Below are positions 7,502 to 17,337 of a stretch of DNA of 32,549 nucleotides, one piece after another; positions within the stretch are counted from its first letter, which is position 1; each line of letters starts with the position of its first letter. The stretch is taken from NCBI GenBank assembly GCA_025980435.1, contig JAICXK010000027.1:1-32549 (forward strand), given 5' to 3'. The position numbers were made by a program, and so were the translations under genes. The notes beneath the pieces are model-generated. The model saw only the letters and a list, made by a program, of their open reading frames with translations. It ran no database searches and was not told the DNA's origin. This DNA is from Bryobacteraceae bacterium. Its GTDB lineage: Bacteria > Acidobacteriota > Terriglobia > Bryobacterales > Bryobacteraceae.

Positions 7502-10066
7502 ATGGCGGATTTGCAGGAAGCGCTTAGGCAACTCAGAAAAGCACCCGGATTAACCACCACCGCGGTGATCACGCTCGCCTTGGGGATTGGTGCCACGACC
7601 GCGATCTTCACCCTCGTGCACCAGGTGATGCTCAAGTCTCTGCCAGTCACCAAGCCCGAGGAACTCTGGCGCGTGGGCGACAAAATCCGCTGCTGCAACT
7701 GGGGCGGGTACACGCAGGGTGACGATAACAATTTTTCGCTCTTCTCCTACGAGGCCTACAAGAATTTCCGTGAACACACGCCCGAGTTCGCCGATCTTGC
7801 CGCACTGCAGGCCGGTAATGCGCCACTCGGTGTCCGCCGCGCCGGATCGCAGGGCCCCGTCGATACGCGCAACGGCGAATACGTCTCCGGCAATTTCTTC
7901 CGCACCCTCGGCGTCCATCCCTGGATCGGCCGCTTGATGACCGACGCCGACGACCAGCCCGGCGCACCTCCTGTCGCGGTGATGAGCTATCACATCTGGA
8001 GCGGTAAGTACGGCTCCGACCCCTCCGTTGTGGGTGCGAGTTATCAGGTCAACGGCCATCTCTTTACCGTGATCGGCGTCGCTCCCCCCGGCTTCTACGG
8101 CGCCAAACTCGACGGCTGGGGCATGCCCGATATCTGGATCCCGGTCAACACCGAACCTCTGCTCGATGGCGAAGCCCAGCGCCTCAAACGTCCCAATACG
8201 AACTGGCTCGACATCGTCGGGCGCGTGCGCCCCGGCGTGAATCCCAAGTCGCTTGAAGCCAAACTGCGCGTCGGGTTCCATAACTGGCTCGCGAGCCATG
8301 TGCCCGACATGGAGCCCGGCGAAAAGCAGACCTGGCGTCAGCAGACCCTGCATCTGATTCCCGGCGGCGCCGGTGTCGCCGCCATGCGCGATCAATACGA
8401 GGATGGATTGAAGCTACTGCTCATCGCAGCCGGTTGTGTGCTGCTTGTCGCCTGCGGCAATCTGGCCAATCTCATGCTCGCTCGCGGCTTAAAGGAGCGA
8501 TCGCAAACATCTCTGCGCGTTGCTCTCGGTGCCTCGCGCGGCCGGTTGGTGCGCAAAGCGCTCGTTGAATCCACCCTGCTTGCCATCATCGGCGGCATTC
8601 TCGGAATCGGAATCGCCTACGGAGGCAGCAAACTGATTCTCTATCTCGCGTTCCACAACGGAGGAGGTCCGGCGAACTACGTCCCGGTCGACGCCTCGCC
8701 CTCGTGGCCCGTTCTGCTCTTTACGCTCGCGGTATCGGTGCTCACCGGAATCCTTTTCGGCATCGCTCCCGCCTGGATGACGTCGCATGTGGATCCGGTA
8801 GAAGCTCTGCGCGGCAGCAACCGTTCCGTGCGCGGCGGCGGTTCCATCGCGCAAAAGTCGCTGGTTATTGGCCAAGCCGCGATGTCGCTCGTTCTGCTCT
8901 CCGCCGCAGCTCTGCTCGGACAGAGCCTGCGCAATCTCGAGCGCCAGAAGTTTGGTTTCGAAACGAAGGACCGCTATCTCGTCTCCATCAATCCAACGCT
9001 CGGCAACTACAAGCCCGAACAAATGCTGCCGTTCTACCGCCGTATCGACGAACGCCTGTTACGCGTGCCCGGGGTTCGCATGGTCGCTCCCGTTCTCTAC
9101 GCGCCCATGAGCGGCGATAGCTGGAATGAGGGTATTCGGATCGCAGGCCGCCCCGAACCCGGTCCCAAGGAAGACACCGGCGCCGGCTGGGCCCGCGTCA
9201 TGCCCGGCTTCTTCGAAACCCTCGACGCAAAAGTCGTGCAGGGCCGCTCCATCGAAGAGCAGGATAGCGCCACGACTCGCCCGATCGCCGTCGTCAACGA
9301 AGCCTTCGTTCGCCGCTTCTTCAAACACCAGAACCCGATCGGCCGGCACTTTGGCATGGACCGCATTCAGTACGCGAGTAAATTCGAGATCGTCGGCGTT
9401 GTGCGCGACATGCGCTACATGACGTGGGGCGTAAAGGAGCCCATCCGTCCGATGTTCTGGTTGTCAGAAACGCAAAGCGTCAAATACGACGATCCGCAAT
9501 TCAACACCTTCGATCTCTTCTCCCACTTCCTCGGCAATATCGTCATCTGGGCTCCCGGCAATCCGCCCGGTATCGAAACCGAGGTGCGCAAAGCGCTCGC
9601 TGACATCGATCCCAACCTGGTGGTCTACAGCGTGGATCCGTACTCGAAAATTCTAGCCGGCGATTTTCAACAGGAGAACATGATCGCCACCCTCACGATG
9701 CTGTTCGGCGTGCTTGGGCTTGTTCTCGCCGCGGTGGGCTTGTACGGCGTGATGGCTTACACTGTCGAACAGCGTACCAGCGAGATCGGCGTGCGTATGG
9801 CGCTCGGTGCCGATCGCGCTAGCGTGGTCCGCATGGTCCTTCGCGGCGCCTTCTTCCAGATCGGCATCGGACTCGGTCTCGGTATCCCGCTCGCCATCGT
9901 CGCTGGCCGGCTCATGACGAAGCAACTCTACGGCGTTTCTCCGTGGGATCCTCGCATGCTGACCATCGCAACATTCCTACTGTGTGTCGCTGCGCTCCTG
10001 GCATCCTGGATTCCCGCTGCGCGCGCCGCCGGCGTCGAGCCTATGGTCGCGCTACGCACCGAGTAG
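7502..10066 (+). CDS. ADOP-type orphan ABC permease (MacB/FtsX), short form
   Basis: The 854-residue protein has the duplicated FtsX layout of acidobacterial orphan permeases: first membrane helix at about 18-42 ([16 protein letters not shown]), a MacB periplasmic core domain (45-270), an FtsX block (about 300-440, with GNLANLMLARGLKERSQ), a second entry helix near 447 (QKSLVIGQAAMSLVLLS), another periplasmic domain, and the last FtsX block (about 723-850, with VGLYGVMAYTVEQRTSEIG and the end ARAAGVEPMVALR). Proteins of this group are presumed to take part in export or mechanical work at the cell envelope, but their ATPase partner is unknown; no MacB-type ATPase is adjacent. Unlike the two other copies in this window it lacks the soluble N-terminal helical domain and has no PadR gene in front. 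It lies 116 bases before the ECF sigma gene on the same strand. Confidence 0.93.
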   Translation: MADLQEALRQLRKAPGLTTTAVITLALGIGATTAIFTLVHQVMLKSLPVTKPEELWRVGDKIRCCNWGGYTQGDDNNFSLFSYEAYKNFREHTPEFADLAALQAGNAPLGVRRAGSQGPVDTRNGEYVSGNFFRTLGVHPWIGRLMTDADDQPGAPPVAVMSYHIWSGKYGSDPSVVGASYQVNGHLFTVIGVAPPGFYGAKLDGWGMPDIWIPVNTEPLLDGEAQRLKRPNTNWLDIVGRVRPGVNPKSLEAKLRVGFHNWLASHVPDMEPGEKQTWRQQTLHLIPGGAGVAAMRDQYEDGLKLLLIAAGCVLLVACGNLANLMLARGLKERSQTSLRVALGASRGRLVRKALVESTLLAIIGGILGIGIAYGGSKLILYLAFHNGGGPANYVPVDASPSWPVLLFTLAVSVLTGILFGIAPAWMTSHVDPVEALRGSNRSVRGGGSIAQKSLVIGQAAMSLVLLSAAALLGQSLRNLERQKFGFETKDRYLVSINPTLGNYKPEQMLPFYRRIDERLLRVPGVRMVAPVLYAPMSGDSWNEGIRIAGRPEPGPKEDTGAGWARVMPGFFETLDAKVVQGRSIEEQDSATTRPIAVVNEAFVRRFFKHQNPIGRHFGMDRIQYASKFEIVGVVRDMRYMTWGVKEPIRPMFWLSETQSVKYDDPQFNTFDLFSHFLGNIVIWAPGNPPGIETEVRKALADIDPNLVVYSVDPYSKILAGDFQQENMIATLTMLFGVLGLVLAAVGLYGVMAYTVEQRTSEIGVRMALGADRASVVRMVLRGAFFQIGIGLGLGIPLAIVAGRLMTKQLYGVSPWDPRMLTIATFLLCVAALLASWIPAARAAGVEPMVALRTE

Positions 10067-10182
10067 CAATAGCGCTCAATATAGCAGAGCCTTCCCGGGG
10101 CGCTTCGTCAAACTGCCTGGCTTCAAATTTCTTCCGTCCTGTAATAATCGTCGCTGTCCTCCGTCCTTAGGGCTGAAACAGG

Positions 10183-10710
10183 ATGGGAGGCATTCTGCAA
10201 CTGGCAACCGGGGAAGGAACCGTTTCAACGCATCCATCACAGTTCAGCCGGCTGTTCGAGGAGTATCACGGCCTGGTTTTTCGCACCGCCTACCGAATAA
10301 CGGGCAGCGCCGCTGACGCCGAGGACGTGCTGCAGAATATCTTTCTGCGCTTGATGCGGCGCGATTCAGCCGCCGGCCTGCTTAATGAGGAGAGCTATTT
10401 TCGCCGCGCTGCGGTAAATGCCTCGCTGGATGTGCTGCGGGCCAGGCGCGGAGAACTTCCCCTCGAAGAAGTTCCGTCCCAAACCTGCGACTCGCAATCG
10501 CGCGAGCTGCGCGATTGTCTGCGTAGGGCTTTCGCGAAACTGGCCCCGCGATCGGCCGAAATATTCGCGCTGCGCTACGTCGAAGACTTCACCAATCGGC
10601 AGATCGCGCAGATGCTTAATATGTCCCAGGTGCTGGTCGCCGTGACCCTACATCGCACGCGGCGGCAGCTACAGAAAGAAATTCAATCGTATTTTGGAGG
10701 CAAATCGTGA
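10183..10710 (+). CDS. ECF-family RNA polymerase sigma factor
   Basis: The 175-residue protein has sigma region 2 (about 22-60, FEEYHGLVFRTAYRITG then DAEDVLQNIFLRL) and region 4 (about 118-170, LAPRSAEIFALRYVEDF, then the helix-turn-helix NRQIAQMLNMSQVLVAVTLHR), joined by a short linker, with no regions 1 or 3, as usual for extracytoplasmic-function sigma factors. The ATG at 10183 has no clear ribosome site, so a weakly translated start is likely; the sequence GGAGG lies inside the first codons. Its end overlaps the start of the anti-sigma/FecR gene by four bases (GTGA), which implies translational coupling and a direct partner relation. Its regulon probably includes its own operon, with the ABC exporter, but I could not find a clear ECF promoter in the 116-base gap upstream. 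Confidence 0.93.
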   Translation: MGGILQLATGEGTVSTHPSQFSRLFEEYHGLVFRTAYRITGSAADAEDVLQNIFLRLMRRDSAAGLLNEESYFRRAAVNASLDVLRARRGELPLEEVPSQTCDSQSRELRDCLRRAFAKLAPRSAEIFALRYVEDFTNRQIAQMLNMSQVLVAVTLHRTRRQLQKEIQSYFGGKS

Positions 10711-13334
10711 CACGCAAGAATTTGGATCAAATCATCGCGGATATCCGCGGCGAGCAACCGGAGGAGGCCGCCATCCATCAAGCGGCTAAGCGTGTCTTCC
10801 GAAATGTCTTCGATTCCGGCTATCTGCCGGAACGCGTCGCGCGTATCAAAGGATGCGCCGATTTCCAGGCATTAATTCCCGGCTATCTGCGCAAGACACT
10901 GAGCGACGCGCGCGTCTCTCTGCTGGAAGATCATGTCGGCCAGTGCGTCGATTGCCGGCGCGCCCTCCACGAAGCGCGGACGGGAGAGCCGGAACAGCCC
11001 CACTGGCCGGAGAAAAGGCCCGTTTTTTACGCCCGAAAGCCACGGCGCTGGCTCCCGGTCGCCGTAGCGGCATCACTGGCAGTCGGTACCGCCGTAGGGA
11101 TCACCGGAGCGTTCAACGGCCTGCTGCCAGGGCAGCACGCCATACAGGCCAGTGTCGTAACTGTGCAGGGAACGCTGTACCGCGTCTCCGATCTCGGTTC
11201 TTCTTTGCTCGTGGCCGGCGCGGTAATTCGAAATGCTGAGGAACTCCGCACCGCTAAAGGTTCACGCGCCATCTTGAGCCTCGCAAATGGAGCGCAGGTG
11301 GAGATGAACGAGCGCTCGGAGATCTCGGTGTCGCGGGGCTGGCGCGGCACGTCCGTGGATGTGGAGCGCGGCCACGTCATCGTGAATGCGGCGGACCGGG
11401 GCCAGAAAACCTTCTTCGTAGCCGCCGGGGATATGCGTATCCCCGTGAAGAATGCAGTCTTTTCATTGAATCGCGGGCTCAAGGGCTCTCGCATTGCCAT
11501 GGCCAAAGGCTTCGCTCGCGTGGAAGACTCCGGCGGAACGTTCGAATTGAACGCCGGTCAGCAGCGCTCCACTGACTACCGCCTCATGAACGCGTCTCTT
11601 AGCAGCGAGTTTGCCTGGAGTTCGCACGCTGATTACTATCTGGGCCTGCTGAAGGAATTGTCCGTTCTCCAAAAGCAGATCCAGTCGATTCCCGGGCCCG
11701 GTCTGCGCTATGCATCGAATCTCGCCCGGTACTTGCCGGAGAACACCGTCATCTACGCCGCCGTGCCGAATCTGGGCGGAACCCTAAGTGAAGTGAAACG
11801 CATTTTCGACCAGCGGCTGGCGGAAAGCGAGGTGCTGCGCGATTGGTGGCAGCGGCAGCCGGCCTCCCGAAACGGCGAACTCGACCAGGCGTTCACCCAA
11901 ATCAGTACGATCACCCAGTACTTAGGTAACGAGATTGTGTTTTCGGTTGCCGATAGCGGGCCGCACGCATACAGCCAGCCGGTTTTCCTCGCGGAAACCG
12001 CTCGGCCCGGACTGCGCGAATATCTCCAGCAGCATGCGCCTGCGGGACTGCGCGTGATCGACGCTGCGTCCGCCCCGAATGCCGCCGCTGCCAAGGGCCC
12101 CCTCTTCGTTTCCTTTGCCGGCGACCTGGTGATCGCCTCGCCCGATCCAAACCAGGTGCAAAGTATTGCCCAGCGCGTTACGCATCCGGGCATCAACTCG
12201 CTCGCCCAGACTCCGTTCTATGCGCGGCTGGTCCAGGCCTATAACGCCGGAGTGGGATATCTGCTCGCCATCAACATGGAACAAATGGTTTCGAATTCCG
12301 TAAATAATCCCAAGCAGGTGCCGCCTGGTTTCCAAAATGCACAGTACCTTGTCCTCGAAAAGCGCGATCTGGCGGGAAAGACTGAAATGCGGGCTAGCCT
12401 CTCGTTTGCCGGGACTCGTGAAGGGATCGCCTCCTGGCTCGGCGCGCCGGGGCCGATGGGCTCCCTTGATTTCGTCTCGCCCGACGCCAGTTTCGCGGCT
12501 TCTTTTGTGATGAAGGATCCTCGCATGGTCATGCAGGAACTGCTGACATACGCTTCTCAATCGGGCGCGCACGCCGGGGAAGGATTAAACAAAATGCAGG
12601 AGCAGTTGGGGGTCAATCTGGAGGATGACGTGGCCGCGTCGTTCGGCAGCGACGCCACGTTCGCTATAGACGGCGCGCTGCTTCCGGTGCCTGCCTGGAA
12701 GTTTGCGGCGGAAGTCTACAATCCGACACAGTTGCAGCAGACGGTTGCCACGTTCATCGAGCATTTCAACCAGCATGCGGACGCCAATGCCGGCAAATTC
12801 GCCCTGAGCAGCGAAGAGATCAACTCGCGCACGTTTTACTCTCTGCGCAACAGTAAGGCGCCGGATATGGCCGCCTACTACACCTTCGTCGATGGCTATC
12901 TGGTAGCGGGCCCCAGCAAGGGAATTCTCCTGCAGGCTATCCACAACCGGGAGGCCGGCTACACCCTGGCGAAGTCGGCCGCCTTCCAGAGCCAGTTGCC
13001 CGACGATAGCTATACGAACTTTTCGGCGATTATCTATCACCATCTCGGCAAATCGCTCAATGCGATTGCCGATCAGTTGAAGGGCTCCAGCGCGCTGACG
13101 CCGGAGCAGCGGCAGTCGCTTTCCGCTCTCCTCGCAAACACCGCTCCGGGACTCATCTGCGTGTACGGCGAACCGAACCGCATCGTGGCTGCCAGCAAAA
13201 GCTCATTCCTGGGCTTCGATCTCGGTACGCTTGCCGGAATCGGCGAAGGTCAGTCCATTCTTCCACTGATTGCTTCGAGCGCCGGCGCTTTCCGGGCCCA
13301 GGCCTTACCACAAGCCCGGCAGTACTCTCAGTAA
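10707..13334 (+). CDS. Large anti-sigma/FecR-domain protein with long extracytoplasmic part
   Basis: This 875-residue protein begins at a GTG inside the sigma gene stop, with GGAGG seven bases upstream. The cytoplasmic part holds a zinc-binding anti-sigma motif: C50, then H76xxxC80xxC83 (DHVGQCVDCRRAL). A single membrane helix follows (about 115-137, LPVAVAASLAVGTAVGITG), then a FecR domain (about 147-290, with VVTVQGTLYRV, GSRAILSLANGAQVEMNE and RGHVIVN). The remaining 550 or so residues lie outside the membrane and resemble DUF3352-type proteins (YLPENTVIYAAVPNLGGTL, and a late TYTFVDGYLVAG-like segment, actually YYTFVDGYLVAGPSKG). By analogy, the protein holds the sigma factor at the membrane and frees it on an envelope signal. 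The size is far above the 200-350 residues usual for FecR regulators, so sensor and effector may be fused. Confidence 0.85.
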   Translation: MTRKNLDQIIADIRGEQPEEAAIHQAAKRVFRNVFDSGYLPERVARIKGCADFQALIPGYLRKTLSDARVSLLEDHVGQCVDCRRALHEARTGEPEQPHWPEKRPVFYARKPRRWLPVAVAASLAVGTAVGITGAFNGLLPGQHAIQASVVTVQGTLYRVSDLGSSLLVAGAVIRNAEELRTAKGSRAILSLANGAQVEMNERSEISVSRGWRGTSVDVERGHVIVNAADRGQKTFFVAAGDMRIPVKNAVFSLNRGLKGSRIAMAKGFARVEDSGGTFELNAGQQRSTDYRLMNASLSSEFAWSSHADYYLGLLKELSVLQKQIQSIPGPGLRYASNLARYLPENTVIYAAVPNLGGTLSEVKRIFDQRLAESEVLRDWWQRQPASRNGELDQAFTQISTITQYLGNEIVFSVADSGPHAYSQPVFLAETARPGLREYLQQHAPAGLRVIDAASAPNAAAAKGPLFVSFAGDLVIASPDPNQVQSIAQRVTHPGINSLAQTPFYARLVQAYNAGVGYLLAINMEQMVSNSVNNPKQVPPGFQNAQYLVLEKRDLAGKTEMRASLSFAGTREGIASWLGAPGPMGSLDFVSPDASFAASFVMKDPRMVMQELLTYASQSGAHAGEGLNKMQEQLGVNLEDDVAASFGSDATFAIDGALLPVPAWKFAAEVYNPTQLQQTVATFIEHFNQHADANAGKFALSSEEINSRTFYSLRNSKAPDMAAYYTFVDGYLVAGPSKGILLQAIHNREAGYTLAKSAAFQSQLPDDSYTNFSAIIYHHLGKSLNAIADQLKGSSALTPEQRQSLSALLANTAPGLICVYGEPNRIVAASKSSFLGFDLGTLAGIGEGQSILPLIASSAGAFRAQALPQARQYSQ

Positions 13335-13339
13335 GCTAA

Positions 13340-14347
13340 ATGTCCCACTCGAACAGATCCGCCGCCATTGCTTTTGAGCCGCAGAACGACGCCCGGTCTG
13401 TACTTGCGGCCTCCGGCGCTTCACCCGTTATTGAATTGCGCGGGCTATCGGTTCGCCTTGGTAAGCGCGAAGTGCTGCGCGATGTAACCTGCTCTTTTTC
13501 CGGACGAACTATCGGACTCCTTGGCCCGAACGGCGCGGGTAAATCCACCCTCATTAATACGCTGCTCGGATTTTGGCCCGCTTCGGCAGGCTCGGCCAGG
13601 ATCTTCGGATCGGACATACGCTCGGAGGCGAAAAAGATCCGCGCCCTCATTGGCTATATGCCCGAGAACGACGCTTTTATCAGCAATATGACCGCTGTGT
13701 CCTTTATACGGCTCATGGCGGAGCTGTCCGGCCTGCCATCGGAAATGGCGTTGGAACGTGCGCACGAAGCCCTTTTTTACGTCGGCCTCGGCGAAGCCCG
13801 CTATCGAAAGCTCGGCGCCTATTCGCTTGGCATGAAACAGTTAGCCAAGCTGGCCCAGGCAATCGCGCACGGTCCCAAGCTGCTGATTCTCGACGAGCCA
13901 ACCAACGGACTCGATCCGCCCGCCCGGCAGCGCATGATTCGCCTGGTACGCGAAATGCGCGATAGCCGCGAGATGCACATCGTTTTGTGCTCGCACCTGC
14001 TGCGCGATGTCGAAGAAACTTGCGAGGAAGTGGTCATTCTGAAGCAGGGAAGAGTAGTTCACTACGCAAACCTGGAAGACGAGCGGCGCTTGAATCGCCG
14101 CTTCCTTGAGCTCGAGGTACAAGGTGACGCCAACTTATTCGCGGAGGCTGCGGAAAGCCTCGGCTGCGAATGCGCGCCGGGAGCGCTGAACCGGTTAAAG
14201 CTTGTGCTCGCGGAAAGCGTGGAGATCGCCGATATTTACCGCATCGCGGCGGAGCAGAATGTTCAATTGCGGCGGCTCAACTTCCGGCGCGATACGCTGG
14301 AAGACATTTTTCTCAAAGCCATGGAGAACCGTGATGGCCGTCTATAA
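13340..14347 (+). CDS. ABC-2 exporter ATP-binding protein (first of two)
   Basis: The 335-residue ATPase has Walker [10 protein letters not shown] (62-70), signature YSLGMKQ (161-167), Walker B LLILDEP (181-187) followed by TNGLDP, and the switch histidine in LCSHLLRD. Residues 1-28 form an extra N-terminal tail before the usual start [13 protein letters not shown]-terminal extension of about 90 residues, common in ABC-2 type ATPases, ends [12 protein letters not shown]. The start lies five bases after the stop of the FecR protein and has no good ribosome site, so translation probably depends on coupling. It powers the permease encoded next, whose start it overlaps by 14 bases. Confidence 0.93.
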   Translation: MSHSNRSAAIAFEPQNDARSVLAASGASPVIELRGLSVRLGKREVLRDVTCSFSGRTIGLLGPNGAGKSTLINTLLGFWPASAGSARIFGSDIRSEAKKIRALIGYMPENDAFISNMTAVSFIRLMAELSGLPSEMALERAHEALFYVGLGEARYRKLGAYSLGMKQLAKLAQAIAHGPKLLILDEPTNGLDPPARQRMIRLVREMRDSREMHIVLCSHLLRDVEETCEEVVILKQGRVVHYANLEDERRLNRRFLELEVQGDANLFAEAAESLGCECAPGALNRLKLVLAESVEIADIYRIAAEQNVQLRRLNFRRDTLEDIFLKAMENRDGRL

Positions 14348-15194
14348 ACGCGCCTATCGAGGATATGCGGGCGCGCTTACCCCTGCCTGGTCCCGCTTTC
14401 TCGTGCTTTATCGCTTCGCGCGGAGCTCGCAATCCCGTTCAAAAATTCAGACTGTTTTTTTCGTCCTCTGCTTCTTCTTCCCGCTTCTCTGTCTGCTCGG
14501 CATCTACGCGAATTACCACCTCAGTGCCTTTGCGTTCCTCGGACGGCGCGCGGGTCCGTTCCTGAATATCGACGGATCGTTCTTCCTGGTTTACCTGAGC
14601 GTCCAGAGCGGGCTTTCTTTCATCTTGACGGCATTCGTCGGACCAGGCCTGGTCTCACCCGACCTGGCGAATGGTGCGCTGACTCTGTACTTGTGCCGCC
14701 CTCTCTCGCGCACCGAATATGTGCTGGGCAAAATTTCGGTGCTCGTCATCACCCTTTCCTGGATTACCTGGGTACCGGGCCTGGTCCTCTTTTTTGTTCA
14801 GGCCAGCCTCTCCGGCTGGCAGTGGATGACGGACAACATCTGGCTGGCGAACGCCATTCTGTGGGGATCTTTCATTTGGATTCTGCTCCTGGCTATGCTC
14901 GCGCTCGCTCTGTCTGCCTGGATCAAATGGCGGATCGCGGCCGGCGCGCTGCTGCTGGCTACATTCTTCGTAGGGGCCGGTTTCGCGCAAGCGGTCAATG
15001 CCGTGCTGCGCACAAAGCAGGGTTATCTCCTCGATATCAGCCGTCTCGTTTCCATCATCTGGCAGGACTTGCTGCGCCAGGGAGGCGATCAGCCGCTACC
15101 GGTCACCGAGGCCTGGATCGCGGTCCTCGTTCTGGCCGGCCTGTGTCTGCTTCTGTTGATGCGTAAAGTCAAAGCGGCCGAGGTCATCCGGTGA
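14334..15194 (+). CDS. ABC-2 type permease (first of two)
   Basis: The 286-residue protein has about six hydrophobic segments (for example [34 protein letters not shown] and [15 protein letters not shown]) and the ABC-2 permease signature [21 protein letters not shown], in which the exporter region is exchanged when the organism reconfigures the membrane. I chose the ATG at 14334, with GGAG seven bases upstream; an in-frame GTG at 14331 is an alternative. The open frame extends further upstream to 14202, but that part lies inside the ATPase gene and reads as noise. It ends in a four-base GTGA overlap with the second ATPase. Substrate unknown. Confidence 0.88.
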   Translation: MAVYKRAYRGYAGALTPAWSRFLVLYRFARSSQSRSKIQTVFFVLCFFFPLLCLLGIYANYHLSAFAFLGRRAGPFLNIDGSFFLVYLSVQSGLSFILTAFVGPGLVSPDLANGALTLYLCRPLSRTEYVLGKISVLVITLSWITWVPGLVLFFVQASLSGWQWMTDNIWLANAILWGSFIWILLLAMLALALSAWIKWRIAAGALLLATFFVGAGFAQAVNAVLRTKQGYLLDISRLVSIIWQDLLRQGGDQPLPVTEAWIAVLVLAGLCLLLLMRKVKAAEVIR

Positions 15195-16129
15195 GTAACC
15201 AGATCGTCTTCGACAATGTCTCGAAGTTTTACGGCGATGTGCTGGGCGTAAATCGCGTCAACCTCTCCATACCGCCGGGGATCACAAGTCTGGTCGGTCC
15301 GAATGGCTCCGGCAAAACCACGCTGATGAATCTGATGACCGGGCTGATTCGCCCCTCGCGCGGGCACATTCGCATTTTGGATATGACGCCGGATCAGCCC
15401 GAGCAACTGTTCCGTGTGGTCGGGTACTGCTCGCAATTCGATGCGCTCCCCAAGGGCCTTAGCGGTTATCAGTTCATCTATTCGTACCTGATGTTGTTCG
15501 GGTATGACGCCGCGACCTGCGACGAGCTCGCCTGGCGTGCCATCGATCTGGTCGGCTTGCGCGAAGCAGCTCATCGTAAGGCAGCCGCCTACAGCAAAGG
15601 CATGCGCCAGCGAATTCGTCTCGCGCAGTCTCTGGCGCACAACCCGCGCGTGCTCATTCTGGACGAGCCTTTGAACGGTCTCGATCCGCTCGTTCGCGCC
15701 GAAACCATTGCCTTGTTCCGGTCACTCGCGAAGCAAGGCTGTCATGTGCTCCTGTCGAGTCACGTGCTGCACGAAGTGGATATCGTTTCCGATCAGGTGA
15801 TCCTTATGAGCGGCGGTTATGTCATCGCCGAAGGCAATATTCAGGGTGTTCGCAGCGAGATTCAGGACCAGCCCGTGCAGATCCTGATCCGCTGCGACCG
15901 CCCGTCCGATCTGGCGTCGCGGGTTTTCAGAGAGGATCATGTAGTCGAAGTACGGGTCCACAACGATCGCCGCGGGTTACTTGTCAAAACCAGCAATCCG
16001 GACCGTTTCTACCTGTTGATGAACAACATCGCGCTGGACGGTATCAATATTGAATCCGTCGCGCCGGTCGATGATGACGTCAACTCCGTTTACGAATACC
16101 TGATCGGCACGGAGGAGGTAACCAGATGA
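15191..16129 (+). CDS. ABC-2 exporter ATP-binding protein (second of two)
   Basis: The 312-residue ATPase starts with GTG overlapping the previous stop. It has Walker [10 protein letters not shown] (36-44), signature YSKGMRQR (134-141), Walker B VLILDEP (154-160) followed by LNGLDP, and switch histidine in [13 protein letters not shown]-terminal regulatory part follows (about 215-312). The sequence is clearly different from the first ATPase, so the two are not a recent duplication; together with two unlike permeases they could form one mixed transporter or two transporters made at equal levels. Confidence 0.93.
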   Translation: MSNQIVFDNVSKFYGDVLGVNRVNLSIPPGITSLVGPNGSGKTTLMNLMTGLIRPSRGHIRILDMTPDQPEQLFRVVGYCSQFDALPKGLSGYQFIYSYLMLFGYDAATCDELAWRAIDLVGLREAAHRKAAAYSKGMRQRIRLAQSLAHNPRVLILDEPLNGLDPLVRAETIALFRSLAKQGCHVLLSSHVLHEVDIVSDQVILMSGGYVIAEGNIQGVRSEIQDQPVQILIRCDRPSDLASRVFREDHVVEVRVHNDRRGLLVKTSNPDRFYLLMNNIALDGINIESVAPVDDDVNSVYEYLIGTEEVTR

Positions 16130-17226
16130 ATCAACTCTGGCGGAAACAGATCCGGGCGGTGATCCGCCTGGAGATGAAGAAGACCTTCTTCGCCAAACGG
16201 GGCTTGTGGATTTATCTGCTGGCGCTGGCCCCGGTCGCACTCTTCACGGCGCATACTTTGGTCGAAATCCACTTCCGGGGCGTGCGCCATGAGATGTCGC
16301 AGAAAACGGCCCGGCCCCTTACCGAACAGGATTTCTCGAGCATCCATGACGGCATGACGCGCGATGATGTTGTGAAGCTACTCGGAGCGCCACCCGTATC
16401 GCGCACCGGAGCGCGAAGGGTGCAAACCGGGCCTCACTCGTTCGACCAGAACCAATTTGAAGTTATGCGCTATTCGAACGGCCGGAGCGAGTTGATCGTC
16501 AATCTGGAGAAAGGAGCTGTTACCGGCATCGGTATAAATTCGGGCGCCAGCCTCGGGCAGGATACGTACATCTTTGCCGGCGTCTTTCAATTCTTCTATC
16601 TTCGTCTCGCCATCTTTTTTGGCTGCCTCGGCATCTTCATGAACCTGTTCCGTGGCGAGATGCTCGACAAGAGCCTTCATTTCTACTTGCTGGCGCCGGT
16701 GCGGCGCGAAGTACTGCTGGTCGGGAAGTACCTGGCGGCTCTGCTGGCTGCAACCGTGATTTTCACCACCAGCGTAGCCTTGCAGCTCACCGCGCTGCTT
16801 TCCTTGTACGACAGCAATATCATCGCGACCTACCTCTATCAGGATCATGGCTGGTCCCAGATCATCGCCTATCTCGGCATCACCATTCTGGCCTGCGTCG
16901 GTTATGGCAGCATCTTCCTCGCCGCGGGACTGTTCTTCCGGAACCCCATTATCCCTGCGGCTTTCGTGCTGATCTGGGAAGCCGCGAATCCGGTTCTTCC
17001 CTCGCTATTGAAACAGTTCAGCGTGATCTACTATCTCCGCTCTTTATGCCCCGTGAACATTCCCGTAGACCCCGGCATGCCGCCCTTACTGGCCCTGCTT
17101 ATTTCCGATGCCGAGCCGATATCTGCCTACGTTGCGATTCTCGGTCTGCTCGCGGTTTCCGTTGCGATCCTGGTAGGCTCGATGAGCCGCGTGCGCCGCC
17201 TGGAGATCAATTACACGACCGATTGA
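16126..17226 (+). CDS. ABC-2 type permease with inserted BamE/SmpA-like domain
   Basis: The 366-residue protein starts in an ATGA overlap with the second ATPase. A first membrane helix (about 28-45, [18 protein letters not shown]) is followed by an extracytoplasmic stretch of about 100 residues, then five or so membrane segments from residue 150 on ([32 protein letters not shown]). The inserted stretch, about 66-137, has the BamE/SmpA/OmlA pattern: [20 protein letters not shown], then a core ending [19 protein letters not shown]. BamE is a small lipoprotein of the outer-membrane protein assembly machine; related domains act in protein contacts in the periplasm. Placed between the first two helices of a permease it may contact a periplasmic or outer-membrane partner or the large FecR protein. 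The domain call rests on motif matching by eye. Confidence 0.85.
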   Translation: MNQLWRKQIRAVIRLEMKKTFFAKRGLWIYLLALAPVALFTAHTLVEIHFRGVRHEMSQKTARPLTEQDFSSIHDGMTRDDVVKLLGAPPVSRTGARRVQTGPHSFDQNQFEVMRYSNGRSELIVNLEKGAVTGIGINSGASLGQDTYIFAGVFQFFYLRLAIFFGCLGIFMNLFRGEMLDKSLHFYLLAPVRREVLLVGKYLAALLAATVIFTTSVALQLTALLSLYDSNIIATYLYQDHGWSQIIAYLGITILACVGYGSIFLAAGLFFRNPIIPAAFVLIWEAANPVLPSLLKQFSVIYYLRSLCPVNIPVDPGMPPLLALLISDAEPISAYVAILGLLAVSVAILVGSMSRVRRLEINYTTD

Positions 17227-17337
17227 TCGCGCCGGTGCTTTTTCACTTCTGATCCTCGTGAGGCAATGGGATATTTTGCAGCGGTTGGGCCGGTCACCCC
17301 TGAGACGAATTTCAACCAATCCCAAAGGAGAAGTCCG

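Noticed and set aside
7550..8395. Minus-strand open frame of 281 codons opposite the ADOP gene
   Set aside because: It lies wholly antisense to a well-supported permease, has no recognisable domain, and is Gly/Ala/Val/His/Asp-rich as expected for a shadow frame in GC-rich DNA.
10100..10145. AAC ... CGTC as an ECF autoregulatory promoter
   Set aside because: The spacing of about 21 bases is too long for the usual 16-17 and the -35 lacks the GG before AAC.
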